Below are positions 1 through 9,215 of a stretch of 64,000 nucleotides of DNA, piece after piece. Each line of letters starts with the position of its first letter. Position 1 is the stretch's first letter. Location of the stretch: the NCBI RefSeq assembly GCF_902459655.1, contig NZ_CABPSB010000015.1, forward strand, positions 62,001-126,000. Reading direction: 5' to 3'. A model generated the notes under the pieces. It had not been told where the DNA came from. It made no database searches and saw only the letters and a program-made list of their open reading frames with translations. The position numbers were made by a program, and so were the translations under genes. The stretch comes from Pandoraea anhela (lineage in GTDB: Bacteria > Pseudomonadota > Gammaproteobacteria > Burkholderiales > Burkholderiaceae).

Positions 1-546
1 GCGGATGTCGACGACGCAGATACGCTGGGCCTTACGCTGACGCACTTCTTCACCGACAACATCGCTGTCGAAGGCGTGTTCGGTATTCCGCCGAAGTTCC
101 GTCTCTACGGCAAGGGCAATCTGGCATTGCCGGGTGGTGGATCGCTGGCGTCGGCCAAGCAGTGGAGCCCCGCCCTGTTGCTGAAGTATTACTTCGGTCA
201 GGCAAACGACACGTGGCGTCCGTTCGTCGGTATCGGTGCGAGTTACTTCTTCTACTCGAACATCGACCTGACGCCGGGCTTCCAGTCGCTCGCCAGCAAC
301 GCACTGACCGGCGGTCCGGGCGGAAACACGACGGCCTCGCTGACGAACTCCTGGGCACCGGTGTTCAACGCCGGTCTGAACTGGAACGTCGACAAGCATT
401 GGACGCTCGCTTTCTCCGTGTCTTACATCCCGGTGAGCACGACGGCCAAGCTGACGACGACGCGTGGTCCGATCACGACGACGAGCGAAGCCAAGGTGAA
501 GCTGAACCCGGTGGTGACGTTCCTGTCGCTGGGCTACCGCTTCTAA
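1..546 (+). CDS. OmpW family outer membrane protein, 5' end cut by window
   Basis: The reading frame is open from the first base and gives 181 residues ending in GYRF; a terminal aromatic residue is the usual signal for the outer-membrane assembly machinery. The visible part has alternating hydrophobic and polar strands (HFFTDNIAVEGVFG, WRPFVGIGASYFFYSN, KHWTLAFSVSYIPV), as in the small eight-stranded OmpW barrel, which is about 200-230 residues when complete. The start codon and signal peptide lie outside the window. OmpW proteins are narrow barrels with a hydrophobic channel; the substrate cannot be told from sequence. A rho-independent terminator follows directly, so this gene ends its transcript. 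Confidence 0.85.
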   Translation, partial: ADVDDADTLGLTLTHFFTDNIAVEGVFGIPPKFRLYGKGNLALPGGGSLASAKQWSPALLLKYYFGQANDTWRPFVGIGASYFFYSNIDLTPGFQSLASNALTGGPGGNTTASLTNSWAPVFNAGLNWNVDKHWTLAFSVSYIPVSTTAKLTTTRGPITTTSEAKVKLNPVVTFLSLGYRF

Positions 547-585
547 GTCGCTGCGACTCGACGAAAGTCGCGTCAAGTTGTACCG

Positions 586-611
586 AAAACGCCGCCTCGT
601 GCGGCGTTTTT
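586..611 (+). terminator. Rho-independent terminator after the OmpW gene
   Basis: Ten-base arms (586-595 and 601-610, AAAACGCCGC / GCGGCGTTTT) around a five-base loop, ending in a T run, 40 bases after the OmpW stop codon. Confidence 0.85.
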
Positions 612-840
612 GCGTTTTCGGTGCTTCGTCGTCCCGCCTGTCGATGCCAAGTCAGCGCATTCCGACACCATCTTCAGCCAATCGGCTGCAACTTTCTTTT
701 TTCGCAAACTGTCTCTCAAGGTGTACGCACGCAAGCGGGTCGCGCCATAATGGCCGCTCGCCTCAGGGTTCCACCGGCGTCGGTCTCCACGCGGATTCAC
801 CGGACGCCGCATTTCAATACCACCTCTTGGGAGTCTGAAA

Positions 841-1218
841 ATGGGAATTGCCTCGAAAGCGGAAACGGCACTCAATAGCAGCCTGGAAGACGCACGTTTC
901 GCCGGACGGCGTACGGCGCGCGCAGCACGGCTCGCGAGCGGCGATGTGTCTTCGCGTGTACGAGATCTGCTCGACGATCTGGATCACGCGCTGTCTAACG
1001 CCAAATCGGCGTCCGACGTCGAAGCGTTGCGCGCCGAGATCGGCGACAAGCTGCGTCAGGCACGCAGCGAGTTTGGCGACGCGCGCGCCAATCTGCGCCG
1101 CCGTGCCAACGAAGTCTGGGAAGAAGCGGACGGCTATGTGCACGAACGTCCGTGGCAGACCGTAGGGACCGTCGCGGCGGTCGCCCTGATCCTCGGCTTT
1201 ATCGCGGGACGCAGCTAA
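841..1218 (+). CDS. DUF883 (ElaB/YqjD-like) membrane-anchored protein
   Basis: A 125-residue protein with a charged, strongly helical body (about residues 15-100, many Ala, Arg, Asp and Glu) and one C-terminal transmembrane segment (about 103-122, TVGTVAAVALILGFIAG) ending in GRS. This is the layout of the DUF883 family (ElaB, YqjD, YgaM of E. coli). These are tail-anchored inner-membrane proteins with a cytosolic helical domain; YqjD and ElaB are reported to associate with ribosomes in stationary phase. The ATG at 841 follows a GGGAGT ribosome binding site. It stands alone between two terminators, so it is probably monocistronic. The exact function here is unknown. Confidence 0.85.
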   Translation: MGIASKAETALNSSLEDARFAGRRTARAARLASGDVSSRVRDLLDDLDHALSNAKSASDVEALRAEIGDKLRQARSEFGDARANLRRRANEVWEEADGYVHERPWQTVGTVAAVALILGFIAGRS

Positions 1219-1286
1219 CTTGTCACGGAGCGATTCGCGACACCGCATCAAGTCGCGTCGCATCCTCGTCACGGTATAAAGGAGAA

Positions 1287-1315
1287 CAGCCGGCAATTGC
1301 CGGCTGCTTCTTTTT
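1287..1315 (+). terminator. Rho-independent terminator after the DUF883 gene
   Basis: The perfect palindrome CAGCCGGCAA/TTGCCGGCTG (1287-1306) is followed by CTTCTTTTT. It lies 68 bases after the stop and between convergent genes. Confidence 0.8.
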
Positions 1316-1345
1316 GGGTTGACGCTACCCCGCTCTCAACGCTGC

Positions 1346-2482
1346 TCAGAGCGTCGGCTCGACGGCAAATAGCCTCCGGTACTCCTTGATTGCGTAGCGA
1401 TCCGTCATGCCCGCAACGTAATGGGCGATCCAGCGAGGCTGGTCTTCCGGATTCTCGGGACGGTAATTTGGCGGTAGCAGTCGTGGGTCTGCGAGGAACG
1501 CATCGAACAATTCCTGCACGATGCGCTGTGCCTTGGCGGCCATGCGCATCACGAGATAGTGGCGGTAAAGATTATCGAACAGGAACCGCTTGAGGCTTCC
1601 CGCCTGTTCACGCATTTCCGGGCTGAACGCCACCAGCGGCCCGGCGGCGCGCACGTCGTCCATGGAGAATGGCGACGCATCCGCCACGCGCTGACGCGTG
1701 GTCGCAATCAGGTCGACGATCAGCGCATTGATGATGCGACGCGTCGTTTCATGCACCAGCCGTCGGCCCGAGATATCGGGCCACGCTTGCCTTGCCTCGG
1801 TGCAGTAACGTTTCCAGAGCGGCACGTCGTCCAGTTGTTCGAGCACCAGCAAACCCGAGCGCACACCGTCGTCGATATCGTGATTGTTGTACGCGATTTC
1901 GTCCGCCAGATTGGCGATCTGCGCTTCGATGCCGGGCTGACGCCCTTTGAGAAAGCGCTCACCCAGTTCACCAAGGCCACGCGCGTTCGCGCGTGAACAG
2001 TGCTTGAGAATGCCCTCACGCGTCTCGAAACAAAGGTTCAGGCCGTTGAAGCCGCCGTAATGCTCTTCGAGTTCGTCGACCACGATCAGACTCTGAAGGT
2101 TGTGCTCGAACCCGCCGTAGTCCTGCATGCAGGCATTCAACGCGTCTTGCCCGGCGTGACCGAAAGGCGTATGCCCGAGGTCATGCGCCAGGGCCACGGC
2201 TTCGACGAGGTCTTCGTTCACCCTGAGGTTGCGCGCGATCGAGCGACCGATCTGTGCGACTTCGAGACTGTGTGTCAGACGCGTGCGGAACAGGTCGCCT
2301 TCATGATTAACGAAGACCTGCGTCTTGTATTCGAGACGCCGAAAAGCCGTCGAGTGAATGATGCGATCTCGGTCACGCTGAAATTCGGTGCGCGTCGAGG
2401 AGGCAGCTTCCGCGAACCGGCGTCCACGCGACGCGTTGGAGCGCGCCGCGTAAGGGGCAAGCGACGCTTCGTAATCGATCAT
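1346..2482 (-). CDS. dgt: Deoxyguanosinetriphosphate triphosphohydrolase-like protein (dGTPase)
   Basis: A 378-residue HD-domain phosphohydrolase that cleaves dNTPs (classically dGTP) to deoxynucleoside and triphosphate. Visible metal ligands are His71 in [10 protein letters not shown] and the His-Asp pair at about 100-101 in [13 protein letters not shown], followed by the [14 protein letters not shown] segment typical of the family. I start at the ATG at 2482 ([15 protein letters not shown]) because GGAGG lies about 8 bases upstream; an upstream in-frame start at 2536 would overlap the end of aroB. The gap to the aroB stop is 16 bases, so the gene is probably co-transcribed with aroK-aroB. 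The length suits the type-2 dGTPase-like subfamily; substrate preference cannot be read from sequence. Confidence 0.92.
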   Translation of the reverse strand: MIDYEASLAPYAARSNASRGRRFAEAASSTRTEFQRDRDRIIHSTAFRRLEYKTQVFVNHEGDLFRTRLTHSLEVAQIGRSIARNLRVNEDLVEAVALAHDLGHTPFGHAGQDALNACMQDYGGFEHNLQSLIVVDELEEHYGGFNGLNLCFETREGILKHCSRANARGLGELGERFLKGRQPGIEAQIANLADEIAYNNHDIDDGVRSGLLVLEQLDDVPLWKRYCTEARQAWPDISGRRLVHETTRRIINALIVDLIATTRQRVADASPFSMDDVRAAGPLVAFSPEMREQAGSLKRFLFDNLYRHYLVMRMAAKAQRIVQELFDAFLADPRLLPPNYRPENPEDQPRWIAHYVAGMTDRYAIKEYRRLFAVEPTL

Positions 2483-2498
2483 CGCCAGCCCTCCAGCC

Positions 2499-3575
2499 TC
2501 AAACGTTGGCGCGCAGCGTAGCGCGGAGTTCGGCATCGGGCACGCTCGTCATGAACGCCTGCCCCAGCCGGTTAAGCAACACGAAGCGGATATCCCCGCC
2601 CTCGGCCTTCTTGTCCACACGCATCAGATCGATGTAGCGGTCTTCGCCGAGGTCCGGGCCGACCACCGGCAGCTTGGCTGCCGCGACCAACGCCTTGATG
2701 CGCGGCACCATCGCCTCGTCGATGAACCCCAGACGAGCCGAAAGATCGGCGGCCATCACCATGCCGCAGCCCACCGCCTCGCCATGCAGCCATTCGCCAT
2801 AGCCGAGCCCGGCTTCGATGGCATGGCCGAACGTGTGGCCGAAGTTCAGCGTGGCGCGCAGGCCCTGTTCACGCTCGTCGCTGGCGACGACCGCCGCCTT
2901 GATCTCACAGGAGCGCTGCACGGCATACGTGAGCGCCGCCGTATCGCGGCCATTCAGCGCGTCGATATTCGCTTCGATCCAGTCGAAATACTGCGGGTCG
3001 GCAATCGCGCCGTGCTTGATGACTTCCGCCATCCCGGCCGCCAATTCGCGATCGGGCAGCGTGGACAGCGTGCCGATATCGATCAGCACGCTGCTCGGCT
3101 GCCAAAACGCGCCGATCATGTTCTTGCCCAGCGGGTGATTGATGCCCGTCTTGCCGCCCACGGACGAATCGACCTGCGAGAGCAGCGTCGTCGGCACCTG
3201 AACGAACGGCACGCCCCGCATGTAGCAGGCGGCGGCAAAGCCGGTCATATCGCCCACCACACCGCCGCCCAGTGCGATCAGCGTGGCTTTGCGATCCGCC
3301 TGAGCACCAAGCAGTTCGTCGAAGATCAGGTTGAGCGTCTGCCAGTTCTTGTGCGCCTCACCGTCGGGCAGCACAGCGGTAACGACACGTTTGCCAAGAC
3401 GTTGCAACGTTTGCGCAACCTGTTCGGCATAGAGCGGCGCAACCGTCGTATTCGTGACGATCACCGCGTGCGTGCCACGCACGTGCGGCGCAAACAGCGC
3501 GTCCTGCTTCAGCAGTTCGGTGCCGATGTGAATGGGGTAGGCGCGCTCGCCAAGGTCCAGTTTCAGGGTAATCAT
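2499..3575 (-). CDS. aroB: 3-Dehydroquinate synthase
   Basis: A 358-residue enzyme of the shikimate pathway that converts DAHP to 3-dehydroquinate using NAD+ and a divalent metal. Diagnostic segments are the nucleotide-binding [17 protein letters not shown] (about residues 100-116), the [20 protein letters not shown] block (about 128-147) and the metal-site histidines in [12 protein letters not shown] (about 244-255). Length is normal for the family. It lies 65 bases after aroK, the kinase acting later in the same pathway, as in most proteobacteria. The cytosolic product feeds chorismate and aromatic amino acid synthesis. Confidence 0.97.
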   Translation of the reverse strand: MITLKLDLGERAYPIHIGTELLKQDALFAPHVRGTHAVIVTNTTVAPLYAEQVAQTLQRLGKRVVTAVLPDGEAHKNWQTLNLIFDELLGAQADRKATLIALGGGVVGDMTGFAAACYMRGVPFVQVPTTLLSQVDSSVGGKTGINHPLGKNMIGAFWQPSSVLIDIGTLSTLPDRELAAGMAEVIKHGAIADPQYFDWIEANIDALNGRDTAALTYAVQRSCEIKAAVVASDEREQGLRATLNFGHTFGHAIEAGLGYGEWLHGEAVGCGMVMAADLSARLGFIDEAMVPRIKALVAAAKLPVVGPDLGEDRYIDLMRVDKKAEGGDIRFVLLNRLGQAFMTSVPDAELRATLRANV

Positions 3576-3640
3576 GCCGCTTTCATGCCACTTGTTGGCT
3601 TGTTGTGGTGTTCAGCGATATCGGCCGACGTCGTCCGATA

Positions 3641-4450
3641 TCAGCGGGAAACGTTATCACGTCCGGGTGACGGAGGCTCCGGCAACGCCGAACCGCCCGC
3701 ACTCGCCGTCGGTAGGTCGACGACGCCGACGCCCCGCTCATGCCCGGCATCGGAAGCGCTCACCGCCGCGCGGGGCGCATCGTCGTCATTGCCGTCGTCC
3801 TTCACGTCATCGGCGCTCCCCGCATCAGCAGCGTCGTGGGCGCCCACCGAGGCATGCGGCGATGACACATCGTCTGGCATGCCTTCCGGCATCTCCAAGG
3901 CTTCCAAAGCGGCAACATCCGACGCGCTGGGGACGATGCCTGCGACTTCCAACTGCATCAGCACCATGTTGACGAGCGCATTGACGCTCGGCCGCCCGGT
4001 TTCGATGATGAATGTCGCGCATTCGCGATAGAGCGCGTCGCGCTCCTGATACAACTGTTCGAGGCGCGCGCGCGGGTCCGCAGTTTGCAACAACGGGCGG
4101 TTCTTGTCGCGGCGCGTGCGCAACCAGAGATCATGCGGGTTGGCGCGCAGATACACCACCGTGCCCCGCGATTTGATGTACTCGCGGTTTTCCGCGCGCA
4201 ACACCGCGCCCCCGCCGGTGGCGAGGACGATTCCGCTGCGTTGGGTGAGTTCGTCGATGGTCTGGGTCTCGCGCTGACGAAAGCCTTCCTCGCCTTCGTG
4301 CTCGAAGATAACCGGAATGCGCACGCCGGTTCGCGCCTCGATCTCGTGGTCGGAGTCATAGAACTGCCGTCCGAGGCGTCTTGCGACTGCGCGTCCAACC
4401 GTGGTCTTGCCCGCCCCCATCAGTCCGACAAGTATTACGTTTTCCAGCAT
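3641..4450 (-). CDS. aroK: Shikimate kinase with a long acidic C-terminal tail
   Basis: Residues 1-172 are a full shikimate kinase: Walker [13 protein letters not shown] (9-20), substrate-binding DSD (32-34), the GGG motif (79-81) and the lid arginine region RDKNRPLL (114-121). It phosphorylates shikimate at O-3 in the shikimate pathway. The protein is 269 residues, while the family is usually about 170-185; the last 95 or so residues are rich in Ala, Asp, Glu, Ser and Pro and look disordered. Start ATG at 4450 (MLENVILVG) is the normal AroK start; the ribosome binding site is weak. The 5' 95 bases overlap the 3' end of the secretin gene in another frame. See findings for the tail. Confidence 0.93.
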   Translation of the reverse strand: MLENVILVGLMGAGKTTVGRAVARRLGRQFYDSDHEIEARTGVRIPVIFEHEGEEGFRQRETQTIDELTQRSGIVLATGGGAVLRAENREYIKSRGTVVYLRANPHDLWLRTRRDKNRPLLQTADPRARLEQLYQERDALYRECATFIIETGRPSVNALVNMVLMQLEVAGIVPSASDVAALEALEMPEGMPDDVSSPHASVGAHDAADAGSADDVKDDGNDDDAPRAAVSASDAGHERGVGVVDLPTASAGGSALPEPPSPGRDNVSR

Positions 4451-7229
4451 AAATCGCTGATATTTGGGTTCCAATCCCTGATGATACCGGGATCTGCGTC
4501 GGGCGTGCGGAACGCGTCGCCTCGGGGAACACCCCGATGAGGCGGGGATGGGCGCGCGGCAAGTCGTCCGGATGCGGCCTCGAACCCGTGTCGGGAGTCT
4601 CCGCCGCCATGGCCCCCGGAAGCCGCGACGGATCGGGCGCCGGCCCGTCCCTGGCCGGCGCGCCGGATTCGAGGCTGCCAGCGCCGTCTGCTGCGTCGAT
4701 CCCCGTATTGCCTTCCGGCACCACACTTGGGGTGAGGAATACCAGCAATTCCGTCCGACGGTCTTCATTGGCGCGGTTACGGAAAAGCGCGCCCAGCACC
4801 GGCACCTCGCCCAACCACGGCACGGCCGCCCGGCTGTCTCGCCGCACCTCCTGATAAATCCCGCCGATCGCAACCGTTCCGCCATTCTCGACCTGCACCT
4901 GTGTTCGGACACGCCGGGTATCGACGGCAAAGCCCTCGGCCACGGACTGCCCAACACTGTCCTTTCGCACATCGACATCGAGAATCACCTGCCCATCCGG
5001 CGTAATCAGGGGTGTGACTTCCAAACGCAACGTTGCTTTGCGAAACTGGACGGACGTCGCGCCGCGAGGCCCGCTGCGCGTCTGATAAGGCAATTCCGTG
5101 CCTTGCTCGATGAGCGCCTGCACTTTATCCGCCGTGACGACGCGCGGTCGAGAAACGACCCGCCCGCGCCCGCTGGTCTCCAGCGCCGAGAGTTCCAGTT
5201 GCAGAAAGCGGCTGGCGGATCGGCCGAAAAGCGTAATCGCAAGGCTTGGTGGCACCACCCCCGCCAGCGCCGCCGCAGGCAAGCCTACGTCTATCGCACT
5301 TCCCGGCGCCTTCGCATCACCGCGATGCTCGTCGGGCAGGCCTGCGCCACCTATTGCACGCGTGGCCGCGGGCGCCAACCGAAACTCGCCCGCGTCGGGC
5401 ACCGTGGGCGGTCGCCCTTCGCTTGCGCCAGCGCCGCCCTGACGCCCCGCCAGCCGGACACCCAGCGATTCGCTGAACCTGTCGTCCGCTTCGACGATAC
5501 GAGCCTCGATCAGGACCTGCCGGACGGGGACATCGATGCGTGCGATGAAAGATGCCAGGGCGTCGAGCTTTTCCGGCAGATCGGTGACGAACAACTGATT
5601 CGTACGCGGATCTGCAATCAGGCTGCCACGCGCGGACAATAACCGCTGGCCCTTGCTGTCTTTATCACCCAGGATGATTTCCCGCAACGCTTGAGCCCGC
5701 GGATAGTTCAGTGTGAAGCGACGCGCCGACAACGGCAGCAACGCCTCCCGTTTCGCAGCGGCCTCCAGTTGGGTCTGCTCGTCGGCCAGCAAATCGGCTC
5801 GCGGCGCGATCCAGTCAACGCCGCTCACCGATTGCACGCCGAGGCCCGCGCTGCGAATCATGACGTCGAATGCCGTCGCAGCGGATACGCCAAGCACTTC
5901 CATATCGAGACGTCCGGTAACTCGCTCACCGATCACCACACTGCGGCCCGTCAGGCGAGCAAACGCGCGCAGTGCGTCTGCGGCCTCCACCCCATGGAGC
6001 GTTACGTCGACAGTGGCATCCCCCCGTTCCGAACGCGCCTTGCCGGCAAGCGACGCGTCATCGCGCCATGTCGCGGTGAGTCCCGTGGGTCCGGAACGCC
6101 GCAGCGAAAGATAGCGCGAACCCGAGCGCATCGAGCCGATGGGCGTCATATCGTCGACCGATGCCGCACCACTCGACGTGGCCGAAGCGGCGATGGTGAC
6201 GGCGTCCTGCGCAGCACGGCGTGTGAGCGGCGTGCGGAAGACGTCGATCGTATCCGCCGGCATCTGCCATCGCGCGGGTGGCTCAGGCAATGCAGGCCAC
6301 GGACGGTCCGCCAGCGCAGCCAATACGCCAACCTGACGCTGGGTCCCGGCCGGACGCCGCCAGCGATAGGCGGACACCATGACCGTGAGCGTTGCTTCAA
6401 CGGTATCGGGATGGACGACGTTGGCGCCAGACCCTGAGGCCGTATGGGATGTTCCGGATATTCCTGCCGTTCCTGGCATTGCGGCACCGCGCGCCATATG
6501 CGCCATATGCACCATACGCGGCCCCTGCAGCGAAAGTCGCTCGACCGCGAGATGACGCGGCATCGCATCGATCTCGCCAAGCCAGCCAAGCAGGTTTGCA
6601 ACAGGCCCTCGCACACGCATCTCCGCCCGCTCGATCTCGAACTCACCCGATGTCTCAGACGGCCCGGGCCTTGCAAACTCCAGTATCAAGTTCGCGCGGG
6701 CCACGTGCTGCTCCAGATCGGTACGCCATGCGCTTTGTGTGTCGTCGATCGCATTGCTCGGCGCTTCATCGCCGAGCGCGCCGGGCGCCTCGACCGAAAC
6801 CGCTTCCGCCCCGGCCTCCACAAGTGCATTGCGGGAAACATGCGTCGATGCCGCGATGTCGTCCTTTGCTGTCGGTGCAGCGACCGGCAACAATCGATGC
6901 CAGGCAATCGTCTCCGCCTGCGCGTCTCGCAGCCGGATCGAGAGTTCGGGCAGTCGACGCGCGGCCTCGCTGGCTCGCGCCAACGCCTGCCGTTCGACGT
7001 CGAGATCATTCGTCAATGTCGCCCACACAGGCAACCCGACCAGCCACCATGTCGACCACGCCAGGACCAACCCCACTACGCCGACGAAGACTGCCACCCC
7101 GCATTGCACCGGCAGCGTCCATTCTGTCGGCGAGACGGCGGCCCACCGGTTCCACGTTGTTCGCCAACGCGTCTTCAGGTCGTGAAAAATGTCTCGTACG
7201 TCGTCTGGCGGGTGCTTGTCACCGTACAT
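4356..7229 (-). CDS. PilO-PilP-PilQ-like fusion: type IV pilus/DNA-uptake secretin
   Basis: One uninterrupted frame of 957 residues holds what are usually three genes. Residues 1-295 look like PilO: a cytosolic N-terminus, one transmembrane segment (about 38-66), a coiled coil (about 70-110) and a periplasmic ferredoxin-like part ending near [11 protein letters not shown]. Residues about 325-400 resemble a reduced PilP ([17 protein letters not shown]), without signal peptide or lipobox. Residues about 404-480 are an STN domain ([17 protein letters not shown]), 504-570 a secretin N1 domain, and about 570-835 the secretin barrel core ([69 protein letters not shown]). About 120 low-complexity residues follow the core. 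The ATG at 7229 overlaps the end of pilN by 11 bases. No internal start is followed by a signal peptide. The role is probably the pilus or competence secretin. Confidence 0.8.
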   Translation of the reverse strand: MYGDKHPPDDVRDIFHDLKTRWRTTWNRWAAVSPTEWTLPVQCGVAVFVGVVGLVLAWSTWWLVGLPVWATLTNDLDVERQALARASEAARRLPELSIRLRDAQAETIAWHRLLPVAAPTAKDDIAASTHVSRNALVEAGAEAVSVEAPGALGDEAPSNAIDDTQSAWRTDLEQHVARANLILEFARPGPSETSGEFEIERAEMRVRGPVANLLGWLGEIDAMPRHLAVERLSLQGPRMVHMAHMARGAAMPGTAGISGTSHTASGSGANVVHPDTVEATLTVMVSAYRWRRPAGTQRQVGVLAALADRPWPALPEPPARWQMPADTIDVFRTPLTRRAAQDAVTIAASATSSGAASVDDMTPIGSMRSGSRYLSLRRSGPTGLTATWRDDASLAGKARSERGDATVDVTLHGVEAADALRAFARLTGRSVVIGERVTGRLDMEVLGVSAATAFDVMIRSAGLGVQSVSGVDWIAPRADLLADEQTQLEAAAKREALLPLSARRFTLNYPRAQALREIILGDKDSKGQRLLSARGSLIADPRTNQLFVTDLPEKLDALASFIARIDVPVRQVLIEARIVEADDRFSESLGVRLAGRQGGAGASEGRPPTVPDAGEFRLAPAATRAIGGAGLPDEHRGDAKAPGSAIDVGLPAAALAGVVPPSLAITLFGRSASRFLQLELSALETSGRGRVVSRPRVVTADKVQALIEQGTELPYQTRSGPRGATSVQFRKATLRLEVTPLITPDGQVILDVDVRKDSVGQSVAEGFAVDTRRVRTQVQVENGGTVAIGGIYQEVRRDSRAAVPWLGEVPVLGALFRNRANEDRRTELLVFLTPSVVPEGNTGIDAADGAGSLESGAPARDGPAPDPSRLPGAMAAETPDTGSRPHPDDLPRAHPRLIGVFPEATRSARPTQIPVSSGIGTQISAIYAGKRNTCRTDGGGQDHGWTRSRKTPRTAVL

Positions 7230-7884
7230 CGGGCACTTCCTCCATCGCCGCTCCATCCATGTCGGCAATCGCTGCCAACACGGTCGGTGCCGGGGGCTGT
7301 TTGAGTTCAATACGTAAAGTGAAGCGACGAATGTTGGGCATCGCAGCCGACGCTTGCTCGGTGGCCCATAGTCGCCTGACGCTTTCAGGCACCACGCTCG
7401 ACTCCACCTCTGCGACCTTGCGCACCCAAGGCAACGCGCGCAATCGCTTTTGCGTCTCACGCACACGCGACTGCGTCGTCGCGTACCCCTCAATCCGCAG
7501 ATGTTCCTCAACGGTTTTCACCGACATCAACCGAACGCCATCGGCACAGGCTTTCATGACGTCCAGCAGGCGTTGCGCAGCGGGTTGCCTGCGCTCGACG
7601 AGCGCCACCGTTGCCCGGCGATGGGCCTCCATCTCCGCGAGCTTGCGTACCGTGGCGTCGAACGCTTTCACGTCTGCGCTCAATTTTTTGCTCGCGGTTT
7701 GCAACGCGATGCTTTGCCTCTGCGCCTCGCGCCGTTGATGCACATCCCAGGCGATCGGCAAAAGCGATACCAACGCGCCGCCGACCGCCATGTAAAGCCA
7801 GATACGCCATTGGCAGCGAAAGTCCCGTTGCCGCCGCTGTGCCAACGTGGGAAGGAAATCGAGGGGAGGTAATTCGACGCTCAT
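7219..7884 (-). CDS. pilN: PilN-like type IV pilus assembly protein
   Basis: A 221-residue bitopic inner-membrane protein. Residues 1-26 are cytosolic and begin MSVELPPLDFLPTLAQRR, matching the N-terminal PilN motif that docks into PilM. A transmembrane helix spans about 27-45, followed by a coiled coil (about 50-100) and a periplasmic ferredoxin-like domain. PilN pairs with PilO in the alignment complex that links the cytoplasmic motor to the secretin. Start: the ATG at 7884 overlaps the pilM stop as ATGA; an ATG two codons upstream (7890) is also possible. It is translationally linked on both sides. HofN of E. coli DNA utilisation is the alternative name for such short versions. Confidence 0.85.
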   Translation of the reverse strand: MSVELPPLDFLPTLAQRRQRDFRCQWRIWLYMAVGGALVSLLPIAWDVHQRREAQRQSIALQTASKKLSADVKAFDATVRKLAEMEAHRRATVALVERRQPAAQRLLDVMKACADGVRLMSVKTVEEHLRIEGYATTQSRVRETQKRLRALPWVRKVAEVESSVVPESVRRLWATEQASAAMPNIRRFTLRIELKQPPAPTVLAAIADMDGAAMEEVPDVR

Positions 7885-8972
7885 GCGCATGCCGCCCCCT
7901 GCATCGACACGGCGCGCAGCGCCAGACCGAAAGGCACGGCAAACGCCGTGCACTGGGCCTGTGCATGAAAACGCGGCCCGGCCGGCTGGGTGCGCGGCAG
8001 GTGATCCAATGGATCGAACGGTTGGACCTCGACACCGCACGTCGTTGCGACGGCTTCGCGAATCGCCGCAAGTTCGCCCGGGCTTGCCTCACGCGCGGCA
8101 ATATGAAGGGCGGAAAGCGCAACCGGCAATCTGCCCGACACTGCCTGGATCATGCTTGCCAGGGCCTCGACATGACCGTTCACGCCATCGAACCGCTCAT
8201 GAACGCTGGCGATGCAGGTCTGGCCGTCGAACACTGCGATATCGACCTCCCTGGCGTCGATCTGCAACAGGGCCTGCGGCGAGGCTGCGCGGCGTGTCGT
8301 CGGCACCGGAGCCGGCGCCGACATCAACGCAGGTTCCGGCTGCGATGCGCCGTACGTTTGCGTCCGTGTCCATCGAAAGGCCCGACGGCCCGCTTGATGC
8401 GCGGCATCGATCGCGTGGACGCGCAAACCCGCCATTTCCAGCACGGCAACCCGGTCGTCGGCCAAGGGGGCCTCACATGCGTACAACCGAAGACGATGGC
8501 TGCCGGGTTCGGCCCACGTCACGCCTACGCGGCTTCTCAGGTCGGGATCGCCGTCGCCTGGCAATAGCAGCGCTGCGCGCCGCTCCCCCCATGCACGCAG
8601 GGCTCGCGGCGGCAATGTCGAGGGATAGTCGATGACTTGCGTCTTGAGCGCCCCTGACGGCAACGCCAATACGATCGTGTCGCGCTGCAGTTCCCGGGCG
8701 CTCATCTCCAACCGCTCAAGCAACTCGTCTATCCTGCGCGCCACGGCCTCCGGTTTGGCAATGTGCGAACCACTCAACATGCCGTCGTCGATGACGGCGC
8801 TCCCGCAGGCATCCACCGTCAAGGCTGAACGCCCGGAGGCGCGTGTGATTCGAACGAATTGCACACCACCGGCGTCAAAGTGAATACCGCAACCGCTACC
8901 GCCCCTGCGCGGCAGCATCGCCGCTAATGGATTGCCCATGTGACGCACGCCACGCAGCATCGCCGCGACCAT
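7881..8972 (-). CDS. pilM: PilM-like actin-fold pilus assembly ATPase
   Basis: A 363-residue protein with the divided actin-like fold of PilM/HofM: GIHFDAGGVQFVRITR (about 29-44) is the first phosphate loop, and DIAVFDGQTC a second strand-turn region. PilM is a cytosolic protein bound to the inner-membrane face through PilN. The sequence is quite diverged from classical PilM (no VGVDIGSSSVK motif), closer to the competence-type HofM/ComA proteins. The ATG at 8972 has GGGAGGA 5 bases upstream. It is first in the pilM-pilN-pilOPQ group and diverges from mrcA across 243 bases, the same neighbourhood as in other Burkholderiaceae. Confidence 0.8.
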   Translation of the reverse strand: MVAAMLRGVRHMGNPLAAMLPRRGGSGCGIHFDAGGVQFVRITRASGRSALTVDACGSAVIDDGMLSGSHIAKPEAVARRIDELLERLEMSARELQRDTIVLALPSGALKTQVIDYPSTLPPRALRAWGERRAALLLPGDGDPDLRSRVGVTWAEPGSHRLRLYACEAPLADDRVAVLEMAGLRVHAIDAAHQAGRRAFRWTRTQTYGASQPEPALMSAPAPVPTTRRAASPQALLQIDAREVDIAVFDGQTCIASVHERFDGVNGHVEALASMIQAVSGRLPVALSALHIAAREASPGELAAIREAVATTCGVEVQPFDPLDHLPRTQPAGPRFHAQAQCTAFAVPFGLALRAVSMQGAACA

Positions 8973-9182
8973 GATGTCCTCCCGTTTCTCGCCATATCGA
9001 TGCGATCGATGCTATCGAGCGAAGGGCAGCCGTCCAATCGGACGATTCCGAATCCCAACGATGGCGCGGCAAAAAAATGCGCTTTCGGAATTCGCGCCGT
9101 TTTTCGCTCGGCGAATTCCTAGTCCCCATAGGCCCAAACTCCGATTTCGGGGGTCTGTCGAGGGGGATCACGGGTCGTTCGT

Positions 9183-9188
9183 TATAAT
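9183..9188 (+). promoter_or_regulatory. Probable -10 box of the mrcA promoter
   Basis: A perfect TATAAT lies 27 bases before the mrcA start in the pilM-mrcA divergent region; no good -35 box is seen at 16-18 bases spacing. Confidence 0.5.
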
Positions 9189-9215
9189 CGGCCCATCGTT
9201 TTTTCCGGTTCTCCC

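Noticed and set aside
2784-4031. A 415-codon open frame opposite aroB and aroK
   Set aside because: Shadow of two well supported enzymes; no recognisable motif.
4443-4475. TTGGAA-17-TATGCT promoter-like match at the aroK start
   Set aside because: The -10 would overlap the start codon, so transcription would begin inside the gene.
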